The position numbers and the translations under genes are program-made. This document shows, piece by piece, positions 16,208 through 26,926 of a stretch of DNA of 64,000 nt (the stretch's first letter is position 1; each line of letters begins with the position of its first letter). Location: the NCBI RefSeq assembly GCF_002115825.1, contig NZ_JFJZ01000018.1:25330-89329 (forward strand), written 5' to 3'. A model generated the notes under the pieces. The model was not told where the DNA came from. It worked only from the letters and a program-made list of their open reading frames with translations, and searched no databases. The DNA comes from Thalassospira sp. MCCC 1A01428. Its GTDB lineage: Bacteria > Pseudomonadota > Alphaproteobacteria > Rhodospirillales > Thalassospiraceae.

Positions 16208-18619
16208 ATGGTCGAACTGGCACATGCTGATATCTACCCGGTCTTGCCGTTGCGCGACATTGTCGTGTTTCCGCACATGATCGTTCCGTTGTTTGTTGGC
16301 CGTGAAAAATCGGTTCGCGCACTTGAAGATGTGATGCGCGAAGATAAACAAATTCTTCTTGTTACCCAGAAAGATGCCGGACTGGATGATCCGTCGGTCG
16401 ATGACCTTTACCGGGTCGGGACTGTTGCGTCTGTTTTGCAGTTGCTGAAACTGCCCGATGGTACGGTAAAGGTTCTGGTTGAAGGTGGAAAACGTGCCCA
16501 GATTTCGGGCTTTGTTGATAACGCCGAATTTTTCCAGGCCTATGGCAGTGTGCGTGACGAAGATGACGAAGATGAAAGCGAGCTTGAAGCTCTTTCCCGC
16601 TCTGTCGTCACCCAGTTTGAACAATATATCAAGCTGAACAAAAAAATTCCGCCCGAAGTGCTGGTGTCGGTCAATCAGATCGAAGAACCGGCAAAGCTGG
16701 CGGATACTGTTGCGTCGCATCTGGCGCTTAAAATTTCAGAAAAACAGGAATTGCTGGAAACGGCGTCGATTGCGGCGCGGTTAGAGCGGATTTTCGGGTT
16801 TATGGAATCTGAAATTGGCGTGTTGCAGGTTGAAAAGAAAATTCGCAATCGCGTCAAACGCCAGATGGAGAAAACCCAGCGCGAATATTATCTGAACGAA
16901 CAGCTTAAGGCTATTCAGAAGGAACTGGGCGAGGGCGAAGACGGCAAGGATGAGGCATCCGAGCTGGAAGATAAGCTTAACAAAGCCAAGATGCCGAAGG
17001 AAGCCAAGGAAAAAGCCCAGGCCGAGCTTAAGAAATTGCGTAATATGAGCCCGATGTCTGCCGAGGCAACGGTCGTGCGCAATTATCTTGACTGGATGGT
17101 GTCCATTCCGTGGAACAAACGGACCAAGATTTCGCATGACTTGAAAAAAGCCAAAAAAGTTCTCGATCAGGAACATTATGGTCTGGAGAAGGTCAAGGAA
17201 CATATCCTTGAATATCTTGCAGTTCAGGCGCGAATTAAAAAAGTAAAAGGCCCGATTCTGTGCCTTGTTGGTCCTCCTGGTGTGGGTAAAACCTCGCTTG
17301 GGAAATCCATGGCCAATGCGACGGGGCGGAACTTTATTCGTATGTCGCTGGGCGGGGTGCGTGATGAATCGGAAATTCGCGGTCATCGCCGGACCTATAT
17401 TGGATCAATGCCAGGCAAGATCATTCAGGGAATGAAGAAGGCGAAATCTTCAAATCCTTTGTTCCTGCTTGATGAAATTGAAAAGATGGGTTCCGACTTC
17501 CGTGGGGATCCGGCGTCAGCCTTGCTTGAGGTGCTCGATCCTGAGCAGAACGCTACTTTCAACGATCATTATCTTGAAGTGGATTATGATCTGTCAGATG
17601 TGATGTTTGTGACGACGGCCAACAGCCTGCGTATGCAACAGCCGCTGCTTGACCGTATGGAGATCATTCGGATTTCGGGTTACACCGAAGACGAAAAGGT
17701 TGAAATCGCCAAGCGCCATCTGATCCCCAAACAGGTTGAAGCCAACGGCTTGAAAAAGTCGGAATGGAGCATCTCTGACGATGCCCTTCGTGACCTGATC
17801 CGTTATTACACCCGTGAAGCAGGGGTTCGTAGCCTTGAGCGTGAGTTGGCCCGTCTGGCCCGCAAAGCGACCAAACGTATTTTGATCGAAGGTTTGAAAA
17901 CTGTGCGGGTGACACCGCGGACCTTGGCTAAATATGCCGGGATTCGGAAGTTCCGTTATGGTGAAACCGAAGGTGAAGACCAGGTTGGTGTTGTGACGGG
18001 ACTTGCCTATACCGAATTTGGTGGAGATTTGTTGCAGATCGAAGCTGTGACGGTTCCGGGCAAAGGGAACATGAAGACGACCGGCAAGCTGGGCGATGTC
18101 ATGACAGAGTCGATCCAGGCTGCGACGTCGTTTGTCCGGTCGCGGGCGACGCAATTTGGCATTAAGCCATCCTTGTTTCAGAAGCGCGATATTCATGTTC
18201 ACGTTCCGGAAGGGGCAACCCCGAAAGACGGCCCTTCAGCCGGTGTTGGCATGGTGACGTCGGTTGTGTCGATTTTGACCAGCAACCCGGTTCGCAAGGA
18301 CGTTGCGATGACCGGCGAGGTGACCTTGCGTGGCCGCGTGCTGGCAATTGGTGGTTTGAAAGAAAAATTGCTGGCTGCAATGCGCGGCGGTGTCAAAACG
18401 GTTCTTATTCCGAAAGACAACGAAAAAGACCTTGAGGACATCCCCGATAACGTGAAGCGCAATATGCGGATCATTCCGGTTGCCCATGTAGATGAAGTTC
18501 TTCAACACGCTTTGGTTAACCCGTTGGTGCCGATTGAGTGGGATGAAGAATCGGATAACGTAACGGTGAAGCCAAAAGACAGCGAGGAATCGGAGGTCGG
18601 TGGGGTTACAACCCACTGA
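16208..18619 (+). CDS. lon: ATP-dependent Lon protease
   Basis: An 803-residue cytoplasmic AAA+ protease. The N-terminal LON substrate-binding domain begins HADIYPVLPLRDIVVFPHM. The ATPase module has Walker A GPPGVGKTS from residue 355. The C-terminal protease domain has the Ser677-Lys720 dyad in KDGPSAG and GLKEKLLAA, matching E. coli Ser679 and Lys722. The ATG at 16208 follows AGGGAA. Upstream is a hairpin after clpX. Downstream is a strong terminator. Confidence 0.97.
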   Translation: MVELAHADIYPVLPLRDIVVFPHMIVPLFVGREKSVRALEDVMREDKQILLVTQKDAGLDDPSVDDLYRVGTVASVLQLLKLPDGTVKVLVEGGKRAQISGFVDNAEFFQAYGSVRDEDDEDESELEALSRSVVTQFEQYIKLNKKIPPEVLVSVNQIEEPAKLADTVASHLALKISEKQELLETASIAARLERIFGFMESEIGVLQVEKKIRNRVKRQMEKTQREYYLNEQLKAIQKELGEGEDGKDEASELEDKLNKAKMPKEAKEKAQAELKKLRNMSPMSAEATVVRNYLDWMVSIPWNKRTKISHDLKKAKKVLDQEHYGLEKVKEHILEYLAVQARIKKVKGPILCLVGPPGVGKTSLGKSMANATGRNFIRMSLGGVRDESEIRGHRRTYIGSMPGKIIQGMKKAKSSNPLFLLDEIEKMGSDFRGDPASALLEVLDPEQNATFNDHYLEVDYDLSDVMFVTTANSLRMQQPLLDRMEIIRISGYTEDEKVEIAKRHLIPKQVEANGLKKSEWSISDDALRDLIRYYTREAGVRSLERELARLARKATKRILIEGLKTVRVTPRTLAKYAGIRKFRYGETEGEDQVGVVTGLAYTEFGGDLLQIEAVTVPGKGNMKTTGKLGDVMTESIQAATSFVRSRATQFGIKPSLFQKRDIHVHVPEGATPKDGPSAGVGMVTSVVSILTSNPVRKDVAMTGEVTLRGRVLAIGGLKEKLLAAMRGGVKTVLIPKDNEKDLEDIPDNVKRNMRIIPVAHVDEVLQHALVNPLVPIEWDEESDNVTVKPKDSEESEVGGVTTH

Positions 18620-18644
18620 TCAGCCGCAAAATCCTGCAGTTTTT

Positions 18645-18677
18645 GACAGGGACAGCTTGGCTGTCCCTGTTTTTTTG
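18645..18677 (+). terminator. Rho-independent terminator after lon
   Basis: ACAGGGACAG (18646-18655) pairs perfectly with CTGTCCCTGT (18661-18670) over a 5-base loop and runs into seven Ts. Confidence 0.93.
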
Positions 18678-18882
18678 TGGATAACTTTGCCCGGAATCGA
18701 TCAAGGCCAAAAGGGCTGTGCCTGTAAAGGCGAAAAAACTGCAAAAAAACCACCGAAACGGCAGAAAACTGCGTCTCTCCGATTGACGGCATGTTCCCGA
18801 CCTGCTTACATTGCGCCTGTAACAGGTTTGGGGCAAACCAAATTTCCTTATAACTCCGAACGTCCAATAAGGGGGCCAGGAA

Positions 18883-19155
18883 GTGAATAAAAACGATCTC
18901 GTTGGAAGTGTCGCTGCGAAAGCTGATCTGTCTAAAGCAGACGCTGCCAAAGCCGTTGATGCTGTATTCGATTCTATTACCGATTCTTTGAAATCAGGCG
19001 ATGAAGTTCGTCTGGTTGGTTTCGGCACGTTCGCCGTTGCTGCGCGTGCAGCTTCCAAAGGTCGCAATCCGCGTACCGGCGAAGAAATCGATATTCCGGC
19101 TTCTAAGCAGCCGAAATTCAAGGCTGGCAAAGGCCTTAAGGACGCCGTTAATTAA
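18883..19155 (+). CDS. hup: DNA-binding protein HU
   Basis: A 90-residue histone-like protein of normal HU length. It starts at GTG 18883 after AGGAA. The helical body [20 protein letters not shown] is followed by GFGTFAV and the DNA-intercalating arm tip NPRTGEEI. It bends and compacts DNA, acting in the nucleoid. HU directly after lon is a common proteobacterial order, but the terminator after lon suggests separate transcription. Confidence 0.96.
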   Translation: MNKNDLVGSVAAKADLSKADAAKAVDAVFDSITDSLKSGDEVRLVGFGTFAVAARAASKGRNPRTGEEIDIPASKQPKFKAGKGLKDAVN

Positions 19156-19177
19156 TTTTAACCGTCTTTGAAAAAAA

Positions 19178-19211
19178 AATGCCGGTGACAGCGTCACCGG
19201 CATTGCATTTT
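19178..19211 (+). terminator. Rho-independent terminator after hup
   Basis: AATGCCGGTGAC (19178-19189) pairs with GTCACCGGCATT (19193-19204), followed by GCATTTT. A run of A before the stem means it could also work on the other strand. Confidence 0.88.
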
Positions 19212-19264
19212 AAAAAAACCATGTTATGTTCCGCTCGCTTCCGCAAAATGGGGCACACAAAAAA

Positions 19265-19341
19265 GGGTGATTAGCTCAGCTGGTTAGAGCATCTCGTTTA
19301 CACCGAGAGGGTCGGGAGTTCGAATCTCTCATCACCCACCA
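19265..19341 (+). tRNA. tRNA-Val (anticodon UAC)
   Basis: 77 bases with acceptor stem GGGTGAT/ATCACCC and D arm AGCTCAGCTGGTTAGAGC. The anticodon stem TCTCG/CGAGA encloses loop TTTACAC, with TAC at 19299-19301. The T arm has GTTCGAATC and the 3' ACCA is encoded. Confidence 0.97.
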
Positions 19342-19345
19342 TGTT

Positions 19346-19377
19346 AAAGGCGCCCGAACAGGGCGCCTTTTTCTTTT
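19346..19377 (+). terminator. Rho-independent terminator after tRNA-Val
   Basis: AAAGGCGCCC (19346-19355) pairs perfectly with GGGCGCCTTT (19361-19370) over a 5-base loop and continues into TTCTTTT. Confidence 0.92.
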
Positions 19378-19785
19378 GTCGGATCAATGAATTATATCGT
19401 CATATTGAAATCCCGGCCAGCACAGGTCTGTCAGTGCTTTGCCGCATCATATTCCATGTTGTCTGTCTATTCATGGGGCGGTGTAAGGCGGGTTCGATGG
19501 GGCTTATTGTAAGCATGCCGCTTAGAAAAATATTTCAATCTGATTTGCGCATTTGTTTAAAGTTCGGTCATTGATACCAGCTGGCATATTGCAGGCTTGG
19601 TCCGTAATTGCAGTAGCAATGATCTGAAACGGCGACGCCGTATTTTTCAGGCAAAACAAATATCATTTCCATTCTGATCTGTGTGATTTGGCATAATAGG
19701 GGCTGGTGCATACCCGGGCGGTCTGTAATCATATTCGGGCCCTACCGGTTTACATCGTCAGGTTGAGGTTTTTGATATCGGAGTT
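19378..19785. other. Intergenic region upstream of the lipoprotein gene
   Basis: About 400 bases with no convincing gene. It should contain the lipoprotein promoter, which I cannot pin down. Confidence 0.45.
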
Positions 19786-19791
19786 TTGTTC

Positions 19792-20445
19792 TTGTTAGTT
19801 TCAGCCCTTCACAGGTTTTACATCAGCTTCATCCCTGTATTGGGGAACTGGCGACGCCATATGACTGTCATGTTGTTTCTGGGGGCTCTTGCCGGCTTGC
19901 AAGGATGCTACCTGCCAGAGCAGTTCACAGCGGACCTGGAGCTATCGCGCAATGGCGATTATCATTTTACCTATAAAGGGCAGTTGCGGCACGCAAAGCT
20001 GGCCAAGGATCTGATGGATGGCAAGGTAAGCCCTGCGGACGAAAAACAACGTGCAGTAACGATTTTAAATGACCTGGAGCGCGATGCTGCTTTTGGGCCG
20101 TCAACCTATGTGGGGCGCGGGGTGTTTAACGTTAGTTATGACCGGCGCGGTAATATCCTGAAGGAAAAGACGTTTAATTTTGTCCGTCGCAATTCCCGAA
20201 TTTTGCAATTGTTGTATCATGAGAAAAGTCAGACGGTTGAAGTTCGCGGTAGTTCAGTGCCAGAACAGTATCTCGATACGCTCGGGGCGATGGGATATGT
20301 GCCTAACGGAACCATTACAGTTCATACCAATGTTCATGTGCGCCGCGAAAATGCCACGAGTCGAAAGACGGTCGAAGATGAAACGACTCTAAACTGGATA
20401 ATAAACAAGCTGGGTGAACCTGCTCTTATTCTGATTTTAGGGTAG
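19792..20445 (+). CDS. Putative lipoprotein of unknown function
   Basis: About 217 residues. A lipobox LQGC follows the hydrophobic stretch MTVMLFLGALAG, so the mature product should be lipid-anchored with the remainder in the periplasm. The body has FTADLELSRNGDYHFTYKG, a beta-rich start, and FNFVRRNSRIL further on. The start is uncertain. TTG at 19792 has a CGGAG site 8 bases upstream, TTG at 19840 would give a basic RR n-region, and ATG at 19861 gives a short uncharged signal. It resembles conserved hypothetical proteins I have seen in proteobacteria, but I know no function. It converges on fliG with a shared terminator. Confidence 0.7.
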   Translation: MLVSALHRFYISFIPVLGNWRRHMTVMLFLGALAGLQGCYLPEQFTADLELSRNGDYHFTYKGQLRHAKLAKDLMDGKVSPADEKQRAVTILNDLERDAAFGPSTYVGRGVFNVSYDRRGNILKEKTFNFVRRNSRILQLLYHEKSQTVEVRGSSVPEQYLDTLGAMGYVPNGTITVHTNVHVRRENATSRKTVEDETTLNWIINKLGEPALILILG

Positions 20446-20505
20446 GAAAGGCGGTTGAGGCTTTGCCTGCCAACAGTCGGGTCCCAAATACCATCTGTAT
20501 AATAA

Positions 20506-20537
20506 AAAACCCGCCAAACGTAATTTTGGCGGGTTTT
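20506..20537. terminator. Bidirectional terminator between the lipoprotein gene and fliG
   Basis: AAAACCCGCCAAA (20506-20518) pairs perfectly with TTTGGCGGGTTTT (to 20537). The A-run on the left and T-run on the right let it serve both converging genes. Confidence 0.9.
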
Positions 20538-20559
20538 GTGAAGCGGATATAAATTGTTG

Positions 20560-21579
20560 TTAATAGACCATTTCGTCTTCGCCGCCGCCTTCGGAAATAA
20601 CAATTTGACCTTGTGATGCAAGTTCCTTGGCCAACTGTACAATCATCATCTGACATTCCTCGACATCGGCCAGTCGCACCGGACCCAGGGCATCCATATC
20701 TTCGCGCATCATCTTGCCGGCGCGTTCGGACATGTTTTTGAAGAACAATTCGCGCATTGCGTCGGTCGAGCCTTTAAGAGCCAGTGCCAGCTTGTCTTTT
20801 TCGACCTGACGCAACAGGGATTGAACGCCGTTATTATCCAGACGGGCCAGATCTTCGAAGGTGAACATAAGCGCCTTGATCTTTTCGGCAGAGTCGCGGT
20901 TACGTTCTTCAAGGGCTGTCAGGAAGCGATCCTGGCTTTGGCGGTCAAGGCTGTTGAAAATATCGGCCATCAGTTCGTGGTTATCACCCCGTGACCCGCG
21001 CGCAAGGTTTGACATGAACTCGGTGCGCAGCGTTTTCTCAATATTATCAAGAACCTCTTTCTGAACGGCTTCCATGCGCAACATACGCATGATGACTTCC
21101 ATCGAGAAGTTTTCCGGCAGAAGCGACAGAACAGCGGCGGAGTGTGTTGATTTCAGCTTTGAAAGAACCACGCCAACTGTTTGGGGATATTCGTTTTTTA
21201 GATAGTTTGCTAAAACAGCCTCGTTAACATTGTTCAGCTTGTCCCACATCGTGCGACCGGCCGGACCACGGATTTCTTCCATGATATTGTTAACGCGGTC
21301 TTCCGGCAAAACCTTGGTCAGCAGGCGTTCGGTTGTATCAAACGAACCGACAAGAGAACCGGTCGATGACAACTGATCCGCAAATTCGACAAAAAGGCGC
21401 TCGACGATGTTGGAACTGATGGTTCCAAGACTGGACATCGTTTGCGAGATTTCCTTAATTTCCTCGTCATCCATTAATGCAAACATCTTGGAGGCATGTT
21501 CTTCCCCCAGTGCCAGCATCAGGATGGCCGCTTTTTCCTGTCCAGAAAGCGACCGGTATTCTTCTTTAACGCGCCCCAC
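20560..21579 (-). CDS. fliG: Flagellar motor switch protein FliG
   Basis: A 339-residue rotor protein that joins the MS ring and, with FliM and FliN, forms the switch that receives torque from MotA. It starts at a GTG (21579-21577) with ACGGAG about 10 bases upstream. The N-terminal region reads [20 protein letters not shown], an EHPQ-like armadillo region follows, and the C-terminal torque helix is near [30 protein letters not shown]. The gene stands alone between a lipoprotein gene and tRNA-Asp, away from any flagellar cluster visible here. Confidence 0.94.
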   Translation of the reverse strand: MGRVKEEYRSLSGQEKAAILMLALGEEHASKMFALMDDEEIKEISQTMSSLGTISSNIVERLFVEFADQLSSTGSLVGSFDTTERLLTKVLPEDRVNNIMEEIRGPAGRTMWDKLNNVNEAVLANYLKNEYPQTVGVVLSKLKSTHSAAVLSLLPENFSMEVIMRMLRMEAVQKEVLDNIEKTLRTEFMSNLARGSRGDNHELMADIFNSLDRQSQDRFLTALEERNRDSAEKIKALMFTFEDLARLDNNGVQSLLRQVEKDKLALALKGSTDAMRELFFKNMSERAGKMMREDMDALGPVRLADVEECQMMIVQLAKELASQGQIVISEGGGEDEMVY

Positions 21580-21878
21580 GTAAAGCCCACTCCGTCAGCA
21601 ATTCCAGATCCGCTTCAAAATAACGTATCCTCGTGAAGGATACGTTACGACCAGTCAATAAATCTATAAGGCCTAAGTGCGTGTATGAAAAGACCTCTAG
21701 CATGCCGCACTGCCAGACAAATTGCCATAATGTGGCGTACGGTGCAAAAAACCGCGGAAGTTTTTCTTTTAAGGTGATCATTTCATGCTGAAATGACGAC
21801 GCAGTTGAAAGCGTTGCTATCAGCTTGACTTACCCTGGGGGCTGGTCTAACAAGAGCACGCCAATGGATGGCCGTTTT
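21580..21878. other. Intergenic region between fliG and tRNA-Asp
   Basis: About 300 bases. It should hold the minus-strand fliG promoter and the plus-strand tRNA promoter. A minus-strand open frame at 21566-21781 overlaps the fliG start, has no family features, and is not called. Confidence 0.4.
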
Positions 21879-21955
<77 letters not shown>

Positions 21956-22231
21956 ATCCGGTCATCGATTGTTTTCTTTCTTGGGCGCTGCGTCTTTCCC
22001 GCCCGTATTTCATTTGCTGCTATGCATCAATCTGAAATGCGTTCGTGACGTTCAGCTGACCTGAAATTGAAGGCAGATGGCACGAAATTTAGAAAAGTTC
22101 CGGGCTTGGCGAGGTGGAAACACATCTCCGGGGCTGGTGCTTGTGTGGTGCATACGTTATGGTGCGCCCTTACGGGCTAGGTGGGGACCTGGTCGGGTTC
22201 TGGTTAGACCTGTTCTTGAGAGGTCAGAGAG

Positions 22232-22597
22232 ATGCAAGAGCTTCTTTCGGAATATCTTCCGATCCTGATTTTCATCGGGATTGCCGTCGGTCTATCGGCG
22301 GTTATCATCATCGCTTCGCTGGTTCTGGCCAAGCAGGCCCCGGATGCTGAAAAGCTGTCTGCATATGAATGCGGCTTTTCGCCATTCGAAGATGCACGCA
22401 TCAAATTCGATGTTCGCTTCTACCTGGTCGCAATCTTGTTCATCATTTTCGATCTGGAAGTTGCCTTTCTGTTTCCGTGGGCGGTTACGCTCGGTAAAAT
22501 CGGAACATTTGGCTTCCTCTCGATGGTTGTTTTCCTGACAGTGCTGACAATCGGCTTTGTCTACGAATGGAAGAAGGGAGCTCTGGAATGGGAGTGA
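22232..22597 (+). CDS. nuoA: NADH-quinone oxidoreductase subunit A
   Basis: A 121-residue membrane subunit of respiratory complex I with three transmembrane helices and the conserved loop [21 protein letters not shown]. It is the first gene of the nuoA-N operon, starting 277 bases after tRNA-Asp. The ribosome site is AGAGAG. The stop overlaps the nuoB start by 10 bases. Complex I oxidises NADH, reduces quinone and pumps protons. NuoA helps form the quinone-site region at the arm junction. Confidence 0.96.
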   Translation: MQELLSEYLPILIFIGIAVGLSAVIIIASLVLAKQAPDAEKLSAYECGFSPFEDARIKFDVRFYLVAILFIIFDLEVAFLFPWAVTLGKIGTFGFLSMVVFLTVLTIGFVYEWKKGALEWE

Positions 22598-23130
22598 GCA
22601 CCAATACAGGCGCCCCTTTGGCCCCTGGTCACGATCAGGACGTGCTGCTTAAGGGTGTGTTTGACGAGATGAATGACAAGGGCTTTGTCCTTGCCAGCCT
22701 CGACAAACTGGCAACCTGGGCCAGCACCGGGTCGATGTGGCCGATGACCTTTGGTCTGGCCTGCTGTGCTGTTGAAATGATGCATGCTGCTGCGGCGCGT
22801 TATGACATGGACCGATATGGTGTCGTGTTTCGCCCAAGTCCGCGTCAGTCTGACGTCATGATTGTTGCCGGTACGCTGACAAACAAAATGGCACCGGCGC
22901 TCCGCAAGGTTTACGACCAGATGGCCGAACCGCGCTGGGTTATTTCGATGGGCTCGTGCGCCAATGGCGGCGGGTATTATCACTATTCCTATTCGGTGGT
23001 GCGCGGTTGTGACCGTGTTGTTCCGGTTGACATTTATGTCCCCGGTTGCCCGCCGACAGCCGAGGCGCTGATTTACGGTATTTTGCAATTGCAAAAGAAA
23101 ATCCGCCGTACCGGTGTCCTGTCACGCTGA
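22588..23130 (+). CDS. nuoB: NADH-quinone oxidoreductase subunit B
   Basis: A 180-residue peripheral-arm subunit that carries cluster N2, the final iron-sulfur centre before quinone. The ligand cysteines are the tandem Cys59-Cys60 (GLACCAVEM), Cys124 ([10 protein letters not shown]) and Cys154 (PGCPP). The ATG at 22588 follows GAAGGGAG with 8-base spacing. An upstream in-frame ATG at 22567 precedes that site. It overlaps the end of nuoA. Confidence 0.97.
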   Translation: MGVSTNTGAPLAPGHDQDVLLKGVFDEMNDKGFVLASLDKLATWASTGSMWPMTFGLACCAVEMMHAAAARYDMDRYGVVFRPSPRQSDVMIVAGTLTNKMAPALRKVYDQMAEPRWVISMGSCANGGGYYHYSYSVVRGCDRVVPVDIYVPGCPPTAEALIYGILQLQKKIRRTGVLSR

Positions 23131-23150
23131 TCCGAGAGTAGGGGGCTAGC

Positions 23151-23780
23151 ATGAGCGAATTGCTCAGCGATAACAGCGCCGCGCTGAAAGATCTCAAAGA
23201 TCTTTTAACGTCGCATTTTGGCGCCGATGTTATTGATACTGCGTACCGCTATGGCGAATTAACCGTCGTTGTTAAACGCGAATCAATTACGAATGTTTTG
23301 ACATTCCTGCGCGATGATGCGGGTTGTCTGTTCAAGCAGCTTATCGATATTTGCGGGGTTGATTACCCGGAACGTGCCGAACGTTTCGAGGTCGTCTATC
23401 ACTTGCTGTCGCTCAAGCATAACCTGCGCATCCGCGTTAAGGTTACCACCGACGAAGAAACGCCGGTTCCGACCGCTGTTGGTGTGTTTAGCGCCGCAGA
23501 CTGGTTCGAGCGTGAAACCTGGGACATGTATGGCGTGTTTTTCGCCGGACATCCAGATCCGCGTCGTATTCTGACGGATTATGGTTTCGAGGGGCACCCG
23601 CTGCGCAAGGATTTCCCGCTGACAGGCTATGTCGAAGTTCGTTATGACGACGAACAGAAACGTGTTGTCTATGAGCCGGTGAAACTGGTGCAGGATTTCC
23701 GTAACTTTGATTTCGAAAGCCCGTGGGAAGGAATGCAAAGCATTCTTCCGGGCGACGAAAAGGCGGAGGGCAACGCCTGA
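23151..23780 (+). CDS. nuoC: NADH-quinone oxidoreductase subunit C
   Basis: A 209-residue peripheral subunit (30 kDa family), separate from NuoD rather than fused as in E. coli. The family signature is in the [21 protein letters not shown] region and in [38 protein letters not shown]. Its TGA overlaps the nuoD ATG by one base (TGATG), so translation is coupled. Confidence 0.96.
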   Translation: MSELLSDNSAALKDLKDLLTSHFGADVIDTAYRYGELTVVVKRESITNVLTFLRDDAGCLFKQLIDICGVDYPERAERFEVVYHLLSLKHNLRIRVKVTTDEETPVPTAVGVFSAADWFERETWDMYGVFFAGHPDPRRILTDYGFEGHPLRKDFPLTGYVEVRYDDEQKRVVYEPVKLVQDFRNFDFESPWEGMQSILPGDEKAEGNA

Positions 23781-24958
23781 TGTCCGAGCAAAAAATTAAA
23801 AACATGACCCTTAACTTCGGCCCGCAGCACCCCGCGGCGCACGGGGTTTTGCGGCTTGTTCTCGAAATGGACGGCGAAGTTGTGGAACGTGCCGATCCGC
23901 ATATCGGTTTGCTGCATCGTGGCACTGAAAAGCTGATCGAATATAAGACATACGTTCAGGCGACCCCGTATTTCGACCGCCTTGACTATGTTGCGCCGAT
24001 GAATCAGGAGCATGCCTTCTGTCTGGCGATCGAGAAGCTGATGGGAATCGAGGTTCCCAAACGTGCCCAGTATATTCGTGTGCTTTATGCGGAAATCGGC
24101 CGTATTCTCAACCACATCCTTAACCTGACGACCTTCGCGCTGGACGTTGGTGCGATGACCCCGCTTCTTTGGGGTTTTGAAGAACGTGAAAAGCTCATGG
24201 AATTTTATGAGCGCGCCTGTGGCGCCCGTCTTCACGCCAACTATTTTCGCCCTGGCGGCGTTGCGGCTGATTTGCCTGCCGGCCTTCTCGAAGATATTTC
24301 GGCCTGGATTGATCAGTTCCCGAAATTTGTCAAAGACTTTGATCGGGTGTTGACGGGGAACCGTATTTTCAAGCAGCGTGCTGTGGGAATTGGTACCGTT
24401 TCGGCTGAAGAAGCCTTTGACTGGGGCTTTACCGGGCCAAATATTCGTGCATCGGGTATTGCCTGGGATTTGCGTAAATCCCAGCCTTACGATTCGTACG
24501 AAGATTTTGATTTTGACATTCCGGTTGGTAAATACGGCGACGTATATGATCGCTATCTGGTTCGTTTTGAAGAAATGAATCAGTCTTTGCGGATCATGCG
24601 CCAGGCTATCGACAAGATGCCGGATGGTCCGGTGATTGTGCAAAACAACAAGGTTGCTCCGCCGGCCCGTGCCGATATGAAGCGGTCGATGGAAGCCCTT
24701 ATCCATCACTTCAAGTTGTTTACCGAAGGTTTCCACGTGCCGGCCGGCGAATGTTATGCCGCAGTTGAAGCCCCCAAAGGTGAGTTTGGCGTTTTCCTGG
24801 TGTCGGACGGATCGAACCGTCCGTATCGCTGCAAAATTCGCGCACCGGGATTTGCCCACCTGCAAGGCATGGATTTCATGTCGAAGGGTCATATGTTGGC
24901 TGACGTTGTTGCCAATATCGGTTCGCTTGACATTGTTTTCGGTGAGATTGACCGATGA
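23780..24958 (+). CDS. nuoD: NADH-quinone oxidoreductase subunit D
   Basis: A 392-residue 49-kDa-type subunit that forms the quinone-binding cavity with NuoB. It begins with the diagnostic [16 protein letters not shown], whose histidines line the quinone pocket. Further motifs are [12 protein letters not shown], and near the C-terminus [15 protein letters not shown]. The ATG at 23780 is coupled to nuoC, and the gene ends in an ATGA overlap with nuoE. Confidence 0.97.
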   Translation: MSEQKIKNMTLNFGPQHPAAHGVLRLVLEMDGEVVERADPHIGLLHRGTEKLIEYKTYVQATPYFDRLDYVAPMNQEHAFCLAIEKLMGIEVPKRAQYIRVLYAEIGRILNHILNLTTFALDVGAMTPLLWGFEEREKLMEFYERACGARLHANYFRPGGVAADLPAGLLEDISAWIDQFPKFVKDFDRVLTGNRIFKQRAVGIGTVSAEEAFDWGFTGPNIRASGIAWDLRKSQPYDSYEDFDFDIPVGKYGDVYDRYLVRFEEMNQSLRIMRQAIDKMPDGPVIVQNNKVAPPARADMKRSMEALIHHFKLFTEGFHVPAGECYAAVEAPKGEFGVFLVSDGSNRPYRCKIRAPGFAHLQGMDFMSKGHMLADVVANIGSLDIVFGEIDR

Positions 24959-25617
24959 GCCATTTAAGAAGACCAGCTCCGCGCGAGCTTCAGCCTACCA
25001 GTTTCGCGTTTACGCCCGAAAATATGGAAAAGGCGAAAAAGATCATCGCCAAATACCCCGAAGGTCGCCAGCAAAGTGCAACCATGCCGCTTCTCGATCT
25101 GGCCCAGCGTCAGACCGAAGGCAACTGGGTGCCGACTGTCGCCATGGACTATATTGCTGACATGCTCGATATGCCGGCAATCCGGGTCTATGAAGTGGCA
25201 ACCTTCTACACCATGTATAATCTGGCACCGGTGGGGCAGAACTTTATTCAGGTTTGCACCACGACGCCATGCTGGCTGCGCGGGTCGTCTGAAATTGTCA
25301 AAATGTGCAAGGATGAACTTGGCATTGGCATTGGTGAAACCACCGAAGACGGTAAATTCACCCTGATCGAAGTTGAATGCCTTGGTGCGTGTGTTAATGC
25401 ACCGATGATGCAGATTAACGACGATTATTATGAAGACCTGACCGGTGAAAGCACCAAGAGCATTCTTGACACGCTTAAACGCGGCGATAAACCCAAGGCG
25501 GGCCCGCAAAGCGGTCGTCGCGGGTGTGAACCGATTGATGGTCCCAAGGTTCTGAAAGCATTTTGTGGCTGTGGTGCTGCAGATCAGGCTGCTGAACCTA
25601 AAGACGGGGAGGCCTGA
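24955..25617 (+). CDS. nuoE: NADH-quinone oxidoreductase subunit E
   Basis: A 220-residue thioredoxin-like subunit of the NADH-oxidising module, holding the [2Fe-2S] cluster N1a with Cys101, Cys106, Cys142 and Cys146 (CTTTPC and CLGAC). A C-terminal extension after about residue 175 includes a CGCG motif and makes it longer than E. coli NuoE (166). Such extensions are usual in alphaproteobacteria. It overlaps nuoD by four bases. Confidence 0.96.
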   Translation: MSHLRRPAPRELQPTSFAFTPENMEKAKKIIAKYPEGRQQSATMPLLDLAQRQTEGNWVPTVAMDYIADMLDMPAIRVYEVATFYTMYNLAPVGQNFIQVCTTTPCWLRGSSEIVKMCKDELGIGIGETTEDGKFTLIEVECLGACVNAPMMQINDDYYEDLTGESTKSILDTLKRGDKPKAGPQSGRRGCEPIDGPKVLKAFCGCGAADQAAEPKDGEA

Positions 25618-25618
25618 T

Positions 25619-26899
25619 ATGTTGCAGGATAAAGACCGGATTTTTACCAATCTGTATGGTTTTCAGGATTTTGGCCTGAAAGCGGCACAGGGGCGTGGTA
25701 ACTGGGATGGTACAAAGGGACTGATCGAAAAAGGTCAGGACTGGATTATCGATGAAATGAAGGCATCGGGAATGCGCGGCCGTGGCGGCGCAGGTTTTCC
25801 GACTGGCCTGAAATGGTCGTTTATGCCCAAGGAATCCGATGGTCGCCCGCATTATCTGGTTGTGAACGCCGATGAAGGCGAACCGGGCACATGCAAAGAC
25901 CGCGAGATTATGCGAAATGATCCGCATACCCTGATTGAAGGGTGCCTGCTGGCCAGTTTTGCCATGCGTGCGCATGCCGCCTATATTTATATTCGTGGTG
26001 AATTTTACCACGAGGCATCCAACTTGCAGCGTGCCATTGACGAAGCCTATGATGCTGGCCTGGTTGGTAAAAATGCCTGCGGTTCCGGCTGGGATTTCGA
26101 CATTTACCTGCATCTTGGTGCCGGTGCGTATATTTGCGGTGAAGAAACAGCCCTGATCGAAAGCCTTGAAGGCAAAAAAGGTCAACCGCGTTTGAAACCG
26201 CCATTTCCGGCCAATGCAGGTTTGTATGGTTGCCCGACCACGGTGAACAACGTCGAGTCTATTGCCGCTGTTCCCGAAATTCTGCGTCGTGGTGGTGCCT
26301 GGTTCTCAAGCTTTGGGCGCGAGAAAAACCATGGGACCAAGCTGTTTGCCATTTCCGGCCATGTTGAAAAGCCCTGCACCGTTGAAGAAGCCATGAGCAT
26401 CCCGCTGCGTGAGCTGATTGAACGCCATTGTGGTGGTGTTCGCGGCGGCTGGGACAATTTGCTGGCCGTTATCCCGGGCGGGTCATCGGTTCCGGTCCTG
26501 ACCAAGGATGTGTGCGATGATGTCCTGATGGATTTCGATGCCTTGCGTGAAGTTGGATCAGGTCTTGGTACGGCGGCCGTTATCGTGATGGACAAGTCGA
26601 CCGATATTGTTTACGCGATCGCACGCCTTTCCGAGTTTTACAAACATGAAAGTTGTGGCCAGTGCACGCCGTGCCGTGAAGGTACAGGCTGGATGATGCG
26701 CATGATGCAGCGCATGGTTCGCGGCGAGGCCACACTCGACGAAATCGACCTTTTGTGGGACGTGACCAAACAGGTCGAAGGCCACACCATTTGTGCGCTT
26801 GGAGATGCCGCCGCATGGCCGATCCAGGGCTTGATCCGTAATTTCCGTCCTGAAATGGAACGCCGGATCAAGGAATATCGCGCACGGATTGCGGCCTGA
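25619..26899 (+). CDS. nuoF: NADH-quinone oxidoreductase subunit F
   Basis: A 426-residue flavin subunit where NADH is oxidised. The FMN/NADH motif [13 protein letters not shown] starts near residue 54, the second nucleotide motif is [16 protein letters not shown], and cluster N3 uses Cys346, Cys349 and Cys352 (ESCGQCTPC) plus a later Cys in HTICALGD. The ATG at 25619 follows GGGGAGG and lies one base after the nuoE stop. Confidence 0.97.
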   Translation: MLQDKDRIFTNLYGFQDFGLKAAQGRGNWDGTKGLIEKGQDWIIDEMKASGMRGRGGAGFPTGLKWSFMPKESDGRPHYLVVNADEGEPGTCKDREIMRNDPHTLIEGCLLASFAMRAHAAYIYIRGEFYHEASNLQRAIDEAYDAGLVGKNACGSGWDFDIYLHLGAGAYICGEETALIESLEGKKGQPRLKPPFPANAGLYGCPTTVNNVESIAAVPEILRRGGAWFSSFGREKNHGTKLFAISGHVEKPCTVEEAMSIPLRELIERHCGGVRGGWDNLLAVIPGGSSVPVLTKDVCDDVLMDFDALREVGSGLGTAAVIVMDKSTDIVYAIARLSEFYKHESCGQCTPCREGTGWMMRMMQRMVRGEATLDEIDLLWDVTKQVEGHTICALGDAAAWPIQGLIRNFRPEMERRIKEYRARIAA

Positions 26900-26926
26900 G
26901 AGAGGCCTGTTGAGAGGGATTGAGAC

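Noticed and set aside
19341..19574. 77-codon frame starting inside tRNA-Val
   Set aside because: It begins in the tRNA 3' end and reads through the tRNA terminator.
21566..21781. 71-codon minus-strand frame overlapping the fliG start
   Set aside because: Overlaps fliG in another frame, and no motif or ribosome site supports it.
22077..22268. Arginine-rich frame upstream of nuoA
   Set aside because: Overlaps the nuoA start and has low-quality composition; more likely leader DNA.
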